From Rhizodiscina lignyota (Eukaryota > Ascomycota > Dothideomycetes > Aulographales > Rhizodiscinaceae), in NCBI GenBank assembly GCA_010015805.1, contig ML978132.1, forward strand, positions 310,001 to 374,000: 64,000 nt of DNA. Direction: 5' to 3'. Made by a program: the position numbers and the translations under genes. Shown in pieces: positions 1-11,492 of the stretch. The notes beneath the pieces were generated by a model, which searched no databases, was not told where the DNA came from, and was given only the letters and a program-made list of their open reading frames with translations. The number at the start of each line of letters is the position of its first letter. Position 1 is the stretch's first letter.

Positions 1-887
1 TTCAGGATGCTGCAAACCTCGCATGGAAAGTGGCTATGGTTGAGAAAGGTATTGCAGCTCATTGAGACGCTCCCAGAAACTCGTTTTGACAGTCAACGGC
101 AGGATTGGCGGGAAAAGCGCTCCTCGATACATACTCGGGCGAACGGCAACCGGTCGGAGCTCAGGTCATTGAACGGTAATGAATCCAACAACATATCCCT
201 CAATTAGCTGCGGTTGAATTGACGATTCATTACAGTGCCAATACGTCTCTGCGGAATCACTTTCCAATCTTCGAGGCTCTCGGTTCCTTGAGCCCGTCGC
301 TTGCAGAGCGAAAGGAGCAATTTGCTATTTTAGACGAGAATTCGCACCGAGGCCGCGCGCAACGCCGGCAACTCATGGAGTCTATAGGCTTCGCATGTCA
401 TGAGTTTCTGGCGCACGGCTCGGATATGAGCCAGCGCTATGAATCGTCAGCGGTCTTCCTCCATGACGCCGGAGACCTGCCGGCGCCACCATCCAATCCA
501 GTGCTCTACCATGAGCCGCATACCTTCCCTGGAGTTCGGTTGCCACATGCTTGGCTGAACACCCCAATTCCGAAGCAACAGGTCTCGACAGTAGACCTTG
601 CTGGTAAAGGAAGGTTTGCACTCTTCACTGGCCATGGGGGAGAAGCGTGGCGAAGTGCTGCCGAAAAGGTCAAAGGAGGCCTCGGTATAGACATTGCGGT
701 ATATGCAGTGGGATATGGGCTTGAATATGAAGCGGTATACAACGATTGGTATCGCCTTAGGGAGGTCGACGAAGATGGTTGTGTTCTAGTTCGTCCAGAC
801 AATTTCATTGCTTGGAGAAGCGAGAATTTGGTCGGAGATTGCTCGGCGATTCTGCGACGAGTGTTGGAACACATTCTGGCGCTATAA
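1..887 (+). CDS. FAD-dependent aromatic hydroxylase, 3' part
   Basis: This is the C-terminal part of a phenol 2-monooxygenase/TfdB-type flavoprotein hydroxylase, which uses NAD(P)H and O2 to hydroxylate aromatic rings. The 5' end lies outside the window. Three exons are read: up to 48, 103-175 and 236-887, with introns at 49-102 and 176-235, both GT-AG. Spliced, the first exons give the conserved QDAANLAWK motif of the FAD-binding fold, followed by ALLDTYSGERQPVGAQVIER. The last exon carries the thioredoxin-like C-terminal domain, with RFALFTGHGG and a terminal VLVRPDNFIAWR. The stop is TAA at 885-887. A Zn2Cys6 regulator follows on the same strand 420 bp downstream, and a P450 and a flavin reductase-like gene lie nearby, so a shared catabolic or biosynthetic role is inferred. 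The substrate cannot be read from this part. Confidence 0.9.
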
Positions 888-1307
888 ATACAAGTACATC
901 CATAGTCTTCCTCCTGAATGGTTTCTGTCGTCAATCCGTAAGATTTGAATTCCTGAGGCAACCATAATTTTCGATGTCTCTTGATAGGCGGTCGAATTCC
1001 CATGTCGGCATGCGGAGTAATTTCGCCGTGGTGCCCTGATGGATGAGAATAGAACGAGTAATCCTTGGTATAGAAATGTCTTCTCATCATCGAAATTTCG
1101 CAGTTTCAACGAAATTGGCACAGGAAACTCGTCACGTCTTCTTGCACGTTCCCAATGAGGACAAGTGCTGCTTACACTCGTCTGACCTAAGGTACTGAAG
1201 TTAGCAGGAGCAACCTGAACCAACAAAAGATTTGTCGAATTCAATGGCTTCTTTCTGTGCCTCTTGAGATTTCATCTTCATCGCAGACTCTTCAATCAAT
1301 CCGCAAT
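888..1307. promoter_or_regulatory. Intergenic region upstream of Zn2Cys6 regulator
   Basis: This 420-bp stretch lies between the hydroxylase stop and the regulator start. It must hold the hydroxylase terminator and the regulator promoter. I see no RNA gene or repeat in it; ORFs here are antisense shadows. Confidence 0.4.
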
Positions 1308-3559
1308 ATGCCTAAACCAGATCATTTGAGAAAAAGAAGCCGATATGTTGCGCAGGCGTGTGACCGATGCAAGACGGCAAAAGTGCGCTGTGATGGGGGT
1401 CTCCCCTGCGCATACTGTCGCGCACGAGACGCGGGCGGCTGTCGCTACAATACCGCACGATTTCCTATTCATGCACCGTCCAGGTAATGTACATTACTTA
1501 TACCAATGGATGGGGTGGAGAAAGATCATGCACTGATGGAGCAGCAGGGGAGGCGAAGAAAACATTGCCGTTCCAGCCTCAGTGTCCGCTCTGTTGCAAC
1601 AGCAGACTGAGAAATTAGACTTCTTGATTCAGCGCATGACGGTGCTGGACAAGGCCTCCAATGGCAATTTGCACCCCTCTTCAACTACCGATACAGGATT
1701 GTCAACACCAAAGCAGCCTTTGCCGTTATTCCAGAGCTCTACAAGCTCCTTTTTCTGCTTTGACCTGCTAGATACAAATTTGAAGCCCCGCGAGCATCAC
1801 ACGCCGGAGTCCGATCAGCTGCCATATCGAACTTCATTCTCCATTTTACAAGGGGAAATACTTGATGGCGAATCCAGCGTGATATCTGGAAATGAGTCTG
1901 AGGCAACCGGAAGTACTTCTTCTGGGGTCCACGACCCTATCGATGAGCTGGGCGGCTCTGACGTTGTTCGCCTAATGCATATTTATCAAGACATGATAGG
2001 GTTCATGTATCCAATCCTGGATTTCGGCCAACTTGTCCGTGCAGCAGAGAAGGTTTTTGGCACAGTCGCGTCAAGTCGAACGGATTTCCCTGGAGTCGTG
2101 AACCCTGGGCCCCCTCAGATGGATGGAAGCGATATGGCCTTACTGAAGATGATTATAGCGATTGCTCTTGCAGTCGAAAATGAAGCGCATGCTGCCCTGG
2201 CAGGCTACGTGTATCAAAGTCTTCGGCAAGACGTGGAAGCCATGGTGTGGAATACGAAGGTGGACCTCAAGGGACTGGTTCTACTGACTCTGGCGGTATG
2301 ACTCTCTATCTTTTGGATTGGCTGAAGCATTTTAATCTGAGCTAATGGTCTTTATCATAGAGCTTATACGATTTCAGTCGGAGCAAATGGCGCCTTGCCT
2401 GGCGATTGATCAGCAATCTCACCCGAATCATCCTCGAGCTGGGTTTAAATCGCTTAGTGGTCTTGGATCGCTCCTTTCCGGATCCGTCCGACCGCGCTCA
2501 GGCTGTTAATACCATTTGGACGGTCTACGTACTTGACCAACATCTTAGTTATGCACTGGGCCTTTCCATGGCCCTGCGTGACATGAATCTTGATCCTGCT
2601 TTTCCACCTCCAGTAAATTTCACGCCTTGGTAGAGCTCCATTCACTCGTGCTAATCCTGTTCAAACAGGTTGATGCTCCGTACCTAACCGGCATGATTGA
2701 ATACGCTCGTATTGGTGGACCAGCTTGTGACGACTTGCTGAGCGAAATTGGCAAACGTCGCTTAGAGCACGCCAAGTGGCAGGAAAGCTACGCTTTCTTT
2801 GAGTATAGACTCTCTCAATGGGAACAACGCATCGACAATGACTTTCAGCTTGCGGGAGACAGCGAACAGGTCAGCGAATCAAACCAATTACTACGGACAA
2901 TATTCCAATTGCGGGCCAATCATCTTCGGGTCCTGATTGCGCGCTCCTTCTTATGCGCGAATCTACGTACTGTTGCACCTCTGGATATCTGGGATACATC
3001 TGTCAACGTGGCTGCAAATACAATCCATATGTTGGCTCACCTCGATCACTCGGGCAAGACATACCGTTTCCAGCAGACACAATTCAACTACTTTCTCATC
3101 GCTTGCCTAGGCATTTTGCTGCTTACCGTCACGCAAGAATCGTCCAAAACGGCAGGGCCATCATCAAATGGGCAGCGAATACCAGTCTCTCCACCAACCC
3201 TCACCAAGGCCCAGCAGAGCGCGATGGTCGCATTGAACCTTATATACAGTCAATCAGAGTCATCACGGCATTCTCGGGGCTTGTGGGAGTGTGTTAGACG
3301 ATTAGCGTGTCGTCTAAACATTTCCGGCTATCTAATACCAAGTCCTCCCTCAGACTCAGCTTCTGGAATTGCAAACGGAATGCCAGAGACGGCAATTTCG
3401 CAAAGAGCGGGGACTTCGCCAGCAGGACTGGGGCAGACGGGCTCCGACTGGAATGAAAACATGTGTACTGCTGGGTCTGATAGCACATTTTCTCCATTTG
3501 ACTTCACAACCGATCTCGGGATCATCTTCGATAATTCATTCTTCAGTACCAACATGTAA
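1308..3559 (+). CDS. Zn2Cys6 transcription factor (fungal-specific)
   Basis: A Gal4-type regulator of about 689 residues. The start ATG at 1308 is followed by a zinc cluster at residues ~18-46 with spacing C-x2-C-x6-C-x5-C-x2-C-x7-C (CDRCKTAKVRC, then CAYC). After a low-complexity linker comes the fungal-specific middle homology region: the LYDFSRSKWRLAWRLISNL stretch, then NTIWTVYVLDQHLSYALG. Four exons are read: 1308-1483, ~1545-2295, 2361-2612 and 2669-3559. The first acceptor is ambiguous, because AGs at 1541, 1544 and 1547 are all in frame. It converges with the P450, the two stops being 129 bp apart. Its position between the hydroxylase and the P450 suggests it controls them; this is inference. 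Confidence 0.92.
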
Positions 3560-3688
3560 GACCTTCATCGGCGCAATTCTGCTCGCACAGATGCTCAATG
3601 AAAGAAATCCACCAATTCGAACTACTTGTTGTCGCGGAATCATTCCTGTAATTACGATTACGAAAACAAGAGCGTTCACAACTGCCTC

Positions 3689-5563
3689 TTACGATCCGGC
3701 TCTTCTCCAGAATCGAATCAATGGCCCGTGGCGTCCTGCAGCCATGTGGTCGAGCAGCTTATATTCCACGATGTCAAGGTTATCTCCGAACCTATCGTCC
3801 TTTCCACCGCAAACATACTGCAGATCATATCTCCACACCGATCTCGCAAGGGCCAGATACAACTCGATCATAGCCAGTCTTTTACCAATACACTGTCGGG
3901 ACCCGTATGAGAACGGCGCCAGGGAATCCGAGCACCGGCTAACAACGTCCTCATTTGTACATTCAGGCAGCCATCGTTCGGGAATATAACGATGCGGCTC
4001 GAAGTAGACCTCATCATTGTGATGCAGTGCGTATATTGGCATTGACAGCTCCACCCCTGCAGGGAACGTCTCCCCTAAAACTGTGAGCCCCCCGGGCAGC
4101 ACTTCACGGGGTAATACTCCAGGTAGACTGGGGCTGATGCGGAGTGTTTCGTTCACTACGGCTTGGAGGTATTTGCAGTCATCAAGCTGTTGGCCTAATC
4201 GAATGTCGTCGAAGGACTTGAATTTCCCCCGAATTTCGCTCGCCAAACGGCTAAGGGTCTGAGGATTGTTGGTGAGATAGAAGAAGCTAGCTGCTAGCTG
4301 CGTAGCAGTCGTGTCAGAGCCTAAACACATTCATCAGCAAAGGACAATGGATACCGCCAGATTCAACAACTTGAATAAAGAAGGTTCTCCACCTTACCTC
4401 CAATGATTAGCGTTCTCGCCTCCGAAAACACTTCCCTGGGGTTGTCATATGCTGGCGCTCCATTCTTCTCCTTCGCATTGTCGATGTACCAAAAGAAATC
4501 CTTCCGGCTTGGATCAGCAGCCTTGCGCATTTGGGCTTGCTTTCTTGCATATATGAGCAATTGCGAGCCACGCTGGACAATCCCAGGGAAAAGGAGCTTG
4601 TCAAGGCCCCACTTGTGCATGAATGCACTACTTCCGGCCTAATGGTAATAGGAAAGTCAGGATCTGAGTCTGGCAACAGCTTCGCTCACTTACGAGTAGT
4701 TGACGGTGCAGGGCAGAGTCGATGACAAGCGGAAGATCTTGATTCTCCCTTCCACTGACCATCCCAAAATCCCTACCAAACACCAAATCTCCCATAATAT
4801 CGAACGTCAAATAATTCGACCACTTGGCCAGATCCGTCGTCCAGCATTCCCCAGCCCCTTGGTATATCTGCTGCCCCGAAGCTACCTCTAAAGCTTCATC
4901 GATATGCGGGAGAATGTACTGCTCCATCGAGCGCAGCGAAGCTTCGGTGAACGCTGGGGCGAGGATGCGTCGCTTGCGAGCATGCAAATCTCTATCTCGA
5001 GCGTTGAACATGTTTTCGAGTCCGGCATGTGCGATGGCAGGTTGGTAGAATTGTGATTTTCGTACGTTCTTGTTGACTCCGTATATTTCTGTCATTCAGC
5101 GTCAATATCAATCCACTAATCCAATTTCCGCGCTCTACTACCTTTGATGGCTTCTGGGTCATTTATTGTGACCATGTTGGGAGCCATGCGAACAAATTTG
5201 CCTGACCATCGTAAGCTTTCATTGTCTTCTTACATGTTCATGACTCTGCCGCACCATATTTTTTATGAGCCCAGTAGTTCTGCAAATGCTTGTCCCCAAT
5301 GTATGCATGGTATACTGCATACCAATTTGTGATTCTGGCTAGAAACGGCCCGGGATACTTGGCCAAGGGGTGAAAATACAGTCTGTAAAGGACAAGCACT
5401 GTCAACTGTTCAAAGTCATAAGAAAATCTGTAACATGCGATTATTATTGGCTGCCTCAACTCACATATAGTATAAGCAAAAGAAATGGAAAAGAAAACTG
5501 CAATATTAGAGGAAGCTGGAGCAACTGCTCTGCCCAGCGTATCACTTGTGAATGGAGATACAT
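3689..5563 (-). CDS. Cytochrome P450 monooxygenase
   Basis: A complete microsomal P450 of 525 residues in six exons: 5563-5465, 5405-5255, 5201-5142, 5088-4694, 4638-4398 and 4320-3689. The spliced length is divisible by three and every junction restores a family motif. An N-terminal membrane anchor precedes the proline-rich hinge [12 protein letters not shown]. The I-helix IIGGSDTT is split by the last intron. The K-helix ETLR, the PERW region and the heme-binding [12 protein letters not shown] (Cys near residue 458) are present. The hinge resembles CYP65-type enzymes such as isotrichodermin C-15 hydroxylase, but the substrate is unknown. The start at 5563 puts the anchor in frame through a strong GTGAGT donor. 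It probably works with the neighbouring flavin hydroxylase under the adjacent Zn2Cys6 regulator. Confidence 0.95.
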
Positions 5564-6714
5564 TGATGAAGGCCACGTAAGTATGATTGATGCAGTCCAC
5601 GCAAAGAGCAGGACTGACGAGCAGATAGAAATTGAATAGATATGTCTGTTTGAGAAGTACGGTATTCGGAAGCCATCTACTTCCGCGTTGAATTTCACAT
5701 ACTGACCCAGGCCAGGCGTCATGCAGACCGTGCATTACCCCTCAAAATCAAAGTCTCACATCTAATTCCGAGAATGCCTGTGGGTTTCTTCAACAAACAA
5801 ACAAGATCAGCAGGACCCAGAATGAAGAGAGGAAAACATTTGATTAGATGTAGCCGACAATGCTGTGTAAACATTCGCAACGTTCCGAGAACGTTCCGGA
5901 TCCGACAATGCTCGACAATGCGCTTCCTTTCCGCTGTCACACTGTGCCGAGCCTTTCATGAATAGATGGCATTCAGAATTGTGCTTCTGTTGCTGCTAAT
6001 TGGAACTCTTTCGGCTTGGGATCTCTTGAATGTCGGGATACATTGTGGCAACCCGAGAATTCAAGGATATCGGTGGAGGCTGCTCGTATTTAACCTAAAT
6101 CCCAAATGCCATTTCGGCTAGTAGGCCGACCTTAACACCATTTGAAGAGAGGGAAATGTACGAACCTAGCGTTCTAGCGAGTTAGCTTAACCATAAGTTC
6201 GCCCTGCTAGTAACTGGAGTTATAATTCAGCTAGTGGTACGTTTGAATGCGGCGTTCGATCCGTTTGACCCATCCGAGGCATTGATAATGTACTGCTAGA
6301 AGCAACTTCTATGAAAGTTGAAGCAGAACCGTTCCGGATATTACGTTTAGCATCAGAGGTGATCCTCTCTTCCACCAGACTTTCAGATATGCCCAACGCA
6401 GGTAGTTGACTGGTTGGTCTCGCATCAGGTCTCATCCCATTTCTGTTGAAGTTTAATTGGCCATCTGGACATTTTGCCGCTCTCTGAACAATTTTCGGTG
6501 CGACTGATTCATCCGAGGAGAAGCCTAGTAAAACTATATATCTAGCATACTATGGGTTAAGCTCGCCAAATATCATGGCCCCATTCTCATGCCAATGGAT
6601 CGTTTCTTTGCTGCGTCCAGAGGGTAGTCGTTTTGAGAATGCTTGTATGCGATCGCAGCCACAGCAGTGTTTGTCCTGTTGAGAGCAAGGTGCGAAAATA
6701 TCTCCAGAGTGTTG
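5564..6714. promoter_or_regulatory. P450 upstream region, no gene seen
   Basis: About 1.15 kb without a convincing gene. Around 5875-5920 there are two copies of AACGTTCCG two bases apart, enclosing a GAACGTTC palindrome that resembles part of a heat-shock element. Three copies of CGACAATGC lie in the same stretch. The site is ~320 bp upstream of the P450 start. The rest is moderately AT-rich, with TAG/CTA-rich words typical of decayed fungal intergenic DNA. Confidence 0.35.
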
Positions 6715-7990
6715 CTATTTTAGATTAGGTGTCACTGAAATTCCTCCCTGAAGGTATGGATGGTTGTCGGAGAGTGTTTTCAGCGTTGAGACTGGCATTG
6801 CGAGTAGGTGTTTTCCTGGGGGCAGTCGCCGGAATTTTGGACAGAGTCGTGAGTCGTCCATCGTTAGTAGCACTTCGCCAAATTTACTTCCGACAACGAC
6901 CGAAGCGTTGATCTCTTTGGCATACTTTGGCCATGTTCCACAAGTCCTCTCAAGCTTCACATGGCGCGGAATCACTTTCTTCTGCATCTTTATTAAGTTC
7001 ATGTATTCCTACGCGAACATTGCCCTTCTTCTATATCTTTTTCTTTATCTTAAAGATCCTCTAGCTCTTCGAAAAGCTCATCAAAGCGATTCTTGAAAAA
7101 TATATCTTTACGGTCCGCAGGCGCCAAGTTGAGCTCATGGCCAGAACCTACAACCGCGTTTACGTTCTTGAGAGTCGTGCGCATTGTGCGCTGCTTGTGA
7201 CAACACAGTGTGGCTGAGAGTGTCTCGTAGTTTTATGAAATTATGGCTTCCTTGCCTGCAATGCAGCCAGGAAAGCATCTACAGAGGCGACGGGATAATT
7301 CCACTGGATCGCATGATCCGTCGCCCTGTTCCCCTTAATAGTAACAATGCCTATGTCTTTCCAGACATCTACTCTAACGGGCGTATTGACTTGCAAAGCG
7401 TAGTTAGCGGCTTCGTTATCTATTATAGTTCGCGATGATTGGAGTTTTCCATCCACTGGCGTCCCTGTACCTGTTGAAGCCGCCACAGCCTCCTCTTTGG
7501 AGAGGACATCAATATCGTCTTAGGTGAGTGTGACCGTGCCATCGGCTATCAAGTTAAGCTTCTGCCAATCCAAATTCATGACGGGGCCACGTAGCGTTAC
7601 GAGGTCGCCCTTCCAATAGCTTGGAGATTCTCAGTGCATGGCCAGAACCAAGCTTCTCATTTTACAGCTTGTTCATCGCCTCTACTGTTGTAATATTAAC
7701 TTGAACAGCCTTCCCGACGCCTCGAATGAGCCCCACGTTGGAGAGCAGCATGGGTATGATTAGGTTCAGTCTGGTAATTTCTAGATCGCGCATGATGCTT
7801 TCAAGTTTTTCCTCGATCTAGTCGCCGACAAATGGCGTGAATTTTATTGCTCCAAGATGCTTCATTGCAGCGGCAACTTTTCGGAGATATGGAATCTCCA
7901 GCGCTGGAAAAATGTCTGCCGGAGATAATTGACTGTCATTACATACGAGCAAAGAGATATCTGCATCATTTTCAGATTTTGCCCCTTTAG
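6715..7990 (-). pseudogene. Decayed protein-coding gene of unknown family
   Basis: The minus strand carries a chain of protein-like segments interrupted by stops and at least one frameshift. Reading from ~7990 downward, one frame gives ALEIPYLRKVAAAMKHLGA, a TAG, a leucine-rich stretch containing NLIIPMLLSNVGLIRGVGKA, a TAA, then LGSGHALRIS. A frame change follows, then YWKGDLVTLRGPVMNLDWQK, a TAA near 7520, and an 81-codon open stretch at 7486-7241. Further downstream fragments lie at ~7150-7060 and 7002-6715. LGSGH occurs twice, which hints at an internal repeat. I do not recognise the family. Regular amino-acid composition and shared orientation argue for a former gene rather than chance ORFs. 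Confidence 0.4.
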
Positions 7991-8285
7991 GTCGAGATAT
8001 TTCCTAAAACGGTAGGTACCCCTGACAGGGCAGCGAACGTCGCTTACAGATCATAATGCATTAAGCTGATGCGAACGCCAAACCATTGGCCAAGTAATAG
8101 ATGGATCCTCAACTTGCACGGCCACCGGAAGAGCCTGATAAATGTATAGATACCGAGACGACAGTCCCTACGTATTAAGTACATCAAAGTCAATTCCCAA
8201 GACCTCACAAATAGCAAACGAGATTTTAGTTCTATCTGGATCTAATATTCCGCAATTTTTTCAACCTCTTCTCTTCTCCTTCATC

Positions 8286-8927
8286 ATGCACAGCATTATC
8301 TCGCCAGCAGTCCTGTACTGGGGCACACCAGTAATTCTCATAACCACCGAAAACGAAGACGGCACCCACAACATCAGCGGCATGTCCTCCGCCTGGTGGT
8401 TCGCCGATCGCTGCGTGCTCGGCCTGTTGGCCATGTCCCAAACAACGCAGAACATGCTTCGAACCAAGAAATGTGTTCTCAACCTCCCTTCTCAAGACAT
8501 GACACCACATATCAATCTCCTCTCCCGCACAACTGGTACCAATCCAGTTCCGGAATACAAAGCGAGTCTCGGGTACACGTATGTTAAAGACAAGTTTGGG
8601 CACGCGAAACTCACGCCGCAGAAATCGGATCTTGTTGGATCACCGAGGATTCGCGAGTGTCCGGTGCAGATGGAGGCTGAAGTGGTGGACTGGCATGAGA
8701 TGATGTCAGACTTGCCTGATCGGAAGGGGCTGATGCTGTCGATTGAGGTGAAGACTTTGAGGGTTCATATGCTGGACGAACTCCGCTTGGAGGGGCATGA
8801 GAATAGGATTGATACGGACAAGTGGCATCCGCTTTTCATGGTGTTCTCGGAGTATTATGGGAGGAGTGAGAAGAAGTTGGAGGAGTCTGATCTTGCTAAG
8901 ATTGATGAGGAGAATTATCGTTTGTAA
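8286..8927 (+). CDS. Flavin reductase-like (FMN-binding split barrel) protein
   Basis: A single-exon protein of 213 residues when started at the ATG at 8286. An open extension upstream to 8142 looks unrelated to the fold, so the internal start is preferred. The N-terminal half shows the flavin reductase-like pattern: a first strand SPAVLYWGTPVILITT, then NISGMSSAWWFADRCVLGL and the following Q/N-rich turn. Members bind FMN and either reduce free flavin for a partner monooxygenase or act as orphan flavoproteins. The nearest flavin enzyme, the FAD hydroxylase at the left edge, is of the single-component class and would not need a reductase, so a functional link is uncertain. Confidence 0.82.
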   Translation: MHSIISPAVLYWGTPVILITTENEDGTHNISGMSSAWWFADRCVLGLLAMSQTTQNMLRTKKCVLNLPSQDMTPHINLLSRTTGTNPVPEYKASLGYTYVKDKFGHAKLTPQKSDLVGSPRIRECPVQMEAEVVDWHEMMSDLPDRKGLMLSIEVKTLRVHMLDELRLEGHENRIDTDKWHPLFMVFSEYYGRSEKKLEESDLAKIDEENYRL

Positions 8928-9052
8928 GACATGTAAGAAAGCTGTTCAGCTCAGTCATAAAGCGTAAACGAATACGTTACGCCACTTCTGTATCGTTAAC
9001 CAATCCAAAGATGTTCCGAGTAATCCATGGCAGCATATCTTCGAACTGTATG

Positions 9053-10014
9053 TCACAGGTGGTGGACACCATTGCCATCATCATCATTGGCCGAATATTC
9101 GTCGCTATCTTCTGGTCCAGGCAGTCCATATATCCACAAACGTTCAGGGCCTGTGAACCTCTTCCACACAGGGGATGGCTCGCATGATAGCCGAATGTCC
9201 ATCAAATGGGTGATCTTTTGTTGCGCGTATTCCAACGACAAGCCCCTTGTAACAGACTCTGACCCAATCTCTTTCATAGTCCGCACAAACATTTTGGTGA
9301 ACCTCGAGTTGCGTCCATCGTAGGTTACTTCGTTCTCACCACAAGCTGCAAGCAATTCGATTATCCGGTTGTTGGCGGCTGTTGAATGAGCTGGAATAGT
9401 TGCAATCTGATCTTCGATAACTGCTCCGGCTGCTGCAGCATAACAAGCGCTCGTAATGACGAGTACATGCGCTTTAGTTTGGCGTAGGACGCAGCCCAGG
9501 ACGTTATGAAAGCTGATATTGATCCAGTTCCTATCGCCTTTGCTACACAATTATCAGCATTGCGGGAAAGCGAAAGACACACAACCTGGTCTTACGCTGT
9601 CCACCAAAAGTCCTCTACGTTCCCTTTGGAGTCCCTACTACAACATCCGTGCCCACTGTAATATAAAACAATGAGCGCATCTTCAGCCTCTCCATACGAT
9701 TGTGCAACTGTGCCAACAACTTCCAACATATGTTCCTCGCAAATTTTATCAGAGTAGCGTGGAATTTGAACCATCACAGCTTTGTGTCGCAGCCTATCTG
9801 TAACAAAGCTCTGTAACTCGAGCATATCTTGCTTTGCACATTCGTCTTTGTCTGCGAATTGGAACAAAAGCCAGAACGCCTGAGTGTATTGCTGCATTTT
9901 TGGCTCTTCCAACTTGAGGACTGCCAGATGAGGAGCGTGAATGTGTGCAGGTAGCTGGCGGATACGTCCACGGACTCTACGCCACCTATCCGCGAGTATC
10001 TCGGCAGGTTTCAT
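9053..10014 (-). CDS. Caspase-like (C14-type) domain protein
   Basis: A protein of 302 residues in two exons, 10014-9597/9596 and 9542-9053, with a 53-bp intron at 9543-9595. The caspase-hemoglobinase fold is recognised by ALIVLYYSGHG, with the catalytic His near residue 120, and by HVLVITSACYAAAAG, with the catalytic Cys near residue 172. Between them lies the family's DFWWTAKGDRNWINI strand, assembled exactly across the intron. The stretch RIIELLAACGENE followed by SRFTKMFVRTMKEIG is typical of fungal caspase-like proteins found in incompatibility and NLR-type systems. No P20/P10 processing site or N-terminal signalling domain is visible. A probable 5'UTR intron ends just before the start (donor GTGAGT near 10068, acceptor just 5' of 10014). 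The role in regulated cell death is inferred from the family. Confidence 0.8.
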
Positions 10015-10399
10015 GCTACACCCAGTTAGCAAAGTTCTCAAGACTCCGAATAGTTATCATAAACTCACAATTCGCAGCCTCCGGTACTTGCTAGAGCAGC
10101 AAGAAATGAGAGAAATTATCCAAATTCCGAAGTCTCGTATAAGAGTATAAAAGACAAGTTGCTGAATGAAATTCGTTAAGATCAGCGAGAACAAGGAAAC
10201 ATCGAATTTATACGCCCGTGGACCAAGTGGCTTGCATTCACGAATGGTTGTGAAGGCGACGACCGCTACGCAAACCCGCTGGCGCCAACGAATACGTTAT
10301 GCCGCTGGAGATACGCTCCAATTAACGCAGAGTTCAAAGTAGCATAAATGCGCTTAACAAGTCGGTCCTGTCAAGGGGTATCAGAGAGTCAATATTTGA
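10015..10399. other. Intergenic region
   Basis: This 385-bp gap holds the promoter and 5'UTR intron of the caspase-like gene and the 3' flank of the IAT-type gene beginning at 10400. I see no other feature. Confidence 0.4.
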
Positions 10400-11492
10400 T
10401 TACATACACTCAAGAACAACGGTCTCTTCTGGGTGGATGGGTCTCCCCAGCTTCACAACTCCCTTCTTGCTCTTCAGCTCCATCACGATATTGAACAGCG
10501 ACTCGCTGCCGCTCTCGCCCTCATACTTCCTGCAGATTGCGGCCGGGTAGTGTGTCTCGTCCTCGAACAGCTTGCTGAACTCCTCCCATGAGGGCTCCTC
10601 AACCTTTGTCTTCAGCTTCTGCGTCAACTCTCCCATCGTCGCGACTCGGAGCGGAGAGTCCTTCAACCAACCTGGCTCGTAGACGTCCGGGTGAGGCGCA
10701 AGCAGGTGATTCGAGTGGATCACACAATCGTTCAGATCCATCGGTAGTCTTGCGAACGTCGTTGCTGTGAACTCGAATCCAATGCCTTCATTCTCGTCGG
10801 CAATCAAGATATGTGCGGAGCTCGCCATGCCGATTGCCTCCATTTTATCCGTCGCCTCCTTCGCCGACTGGGACTCCAATGCCATTCTCAATCCAAGATG
10901 CACTGGGAGCCTCGACGCATCGCATCCTCTCGCCCTAATTGCATTGAGACAGACTCCCACACCGCGCTCATTGAAACCGATCTTGCCAATGATGCCTGCT
11001 TCCGTAATCATTGCGAACGATGGTCGCCCATCGTTGGACTTGACTCTCAAAATGATGAGGTTCTTCTTCTGCTCAGGCATCCAATCCCAATTCTGGCCCA
11101 ACCACGCTCTTTTCTCGCCATGCCAGCTCACACTCGTGCAGCCATCGCTGAATTGGCCGAAAGCAATCTCGGTCCTCACATTCAGCGCAACGATGTCGAG
11201 AATGTCCCGCTCCGCGCCCTCCGCAATGCCTTGAATTTCTTCATAGTACTGTGGCCATTGCGATTTGATAGTCTCTCCAAAGCTTCGGGCCGTCTCTTGG
11301 ACTTGGGGCCAGCTCTGCTTGCTGTTCTTTACGAACAGCTTCGCGTAAAAGTCAATGCACCGCTCGACTTCAACTTTCGCAGCTGAACCGTGCTTGTAGC
11401 CGATCTATATGGGGTTAGTGGAAGATAAAAGGTGGCTGGGAAGGATTTCAGCAAACCTCATATGGAGTTCCCGTGCAATCGACGCTCAACAT
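10400..11492 (-). CDS. IAT-type acyltransferase / C45 Ntn hydrolase (penDE homologue)
   Basis: A homologue of acyl-CoA:6-aminopenicillanate acyltransferase, 346 residues in two exons (11492-11457 and 11404-10400; 52-bp intron). The N-terminus MLSVDCTGTPYE joins IGYKHGSAAKVEVERCIDFY, the family signature. The autocatalytic Gly-Cys pair sits in QFSDGCTSVSW as Gly100-Cys101, close to the Gly102-Cys103 of the Penicillium enzyme. This Cys becomes the N-terminal nucleophile of the large subunit. NWDWMPEQ, GVGVCLNAIRA and VIHSNHLLAP are also present. Such proteins hydrolyse or transfer amide-bound acyl groups; most are not in penicillin pathways. It is divergent from the NodB-type deacetylase. The frame stays open ~350 bp upstream of the chosen ATG, but that part does not look like the family. 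Confidence 0.93.

Noticed and set aside
506-1090. 194-codon minus-strand ORF across the hydroxylase end
   Set aside because: Antisense to a conserved exon and without family pattern.
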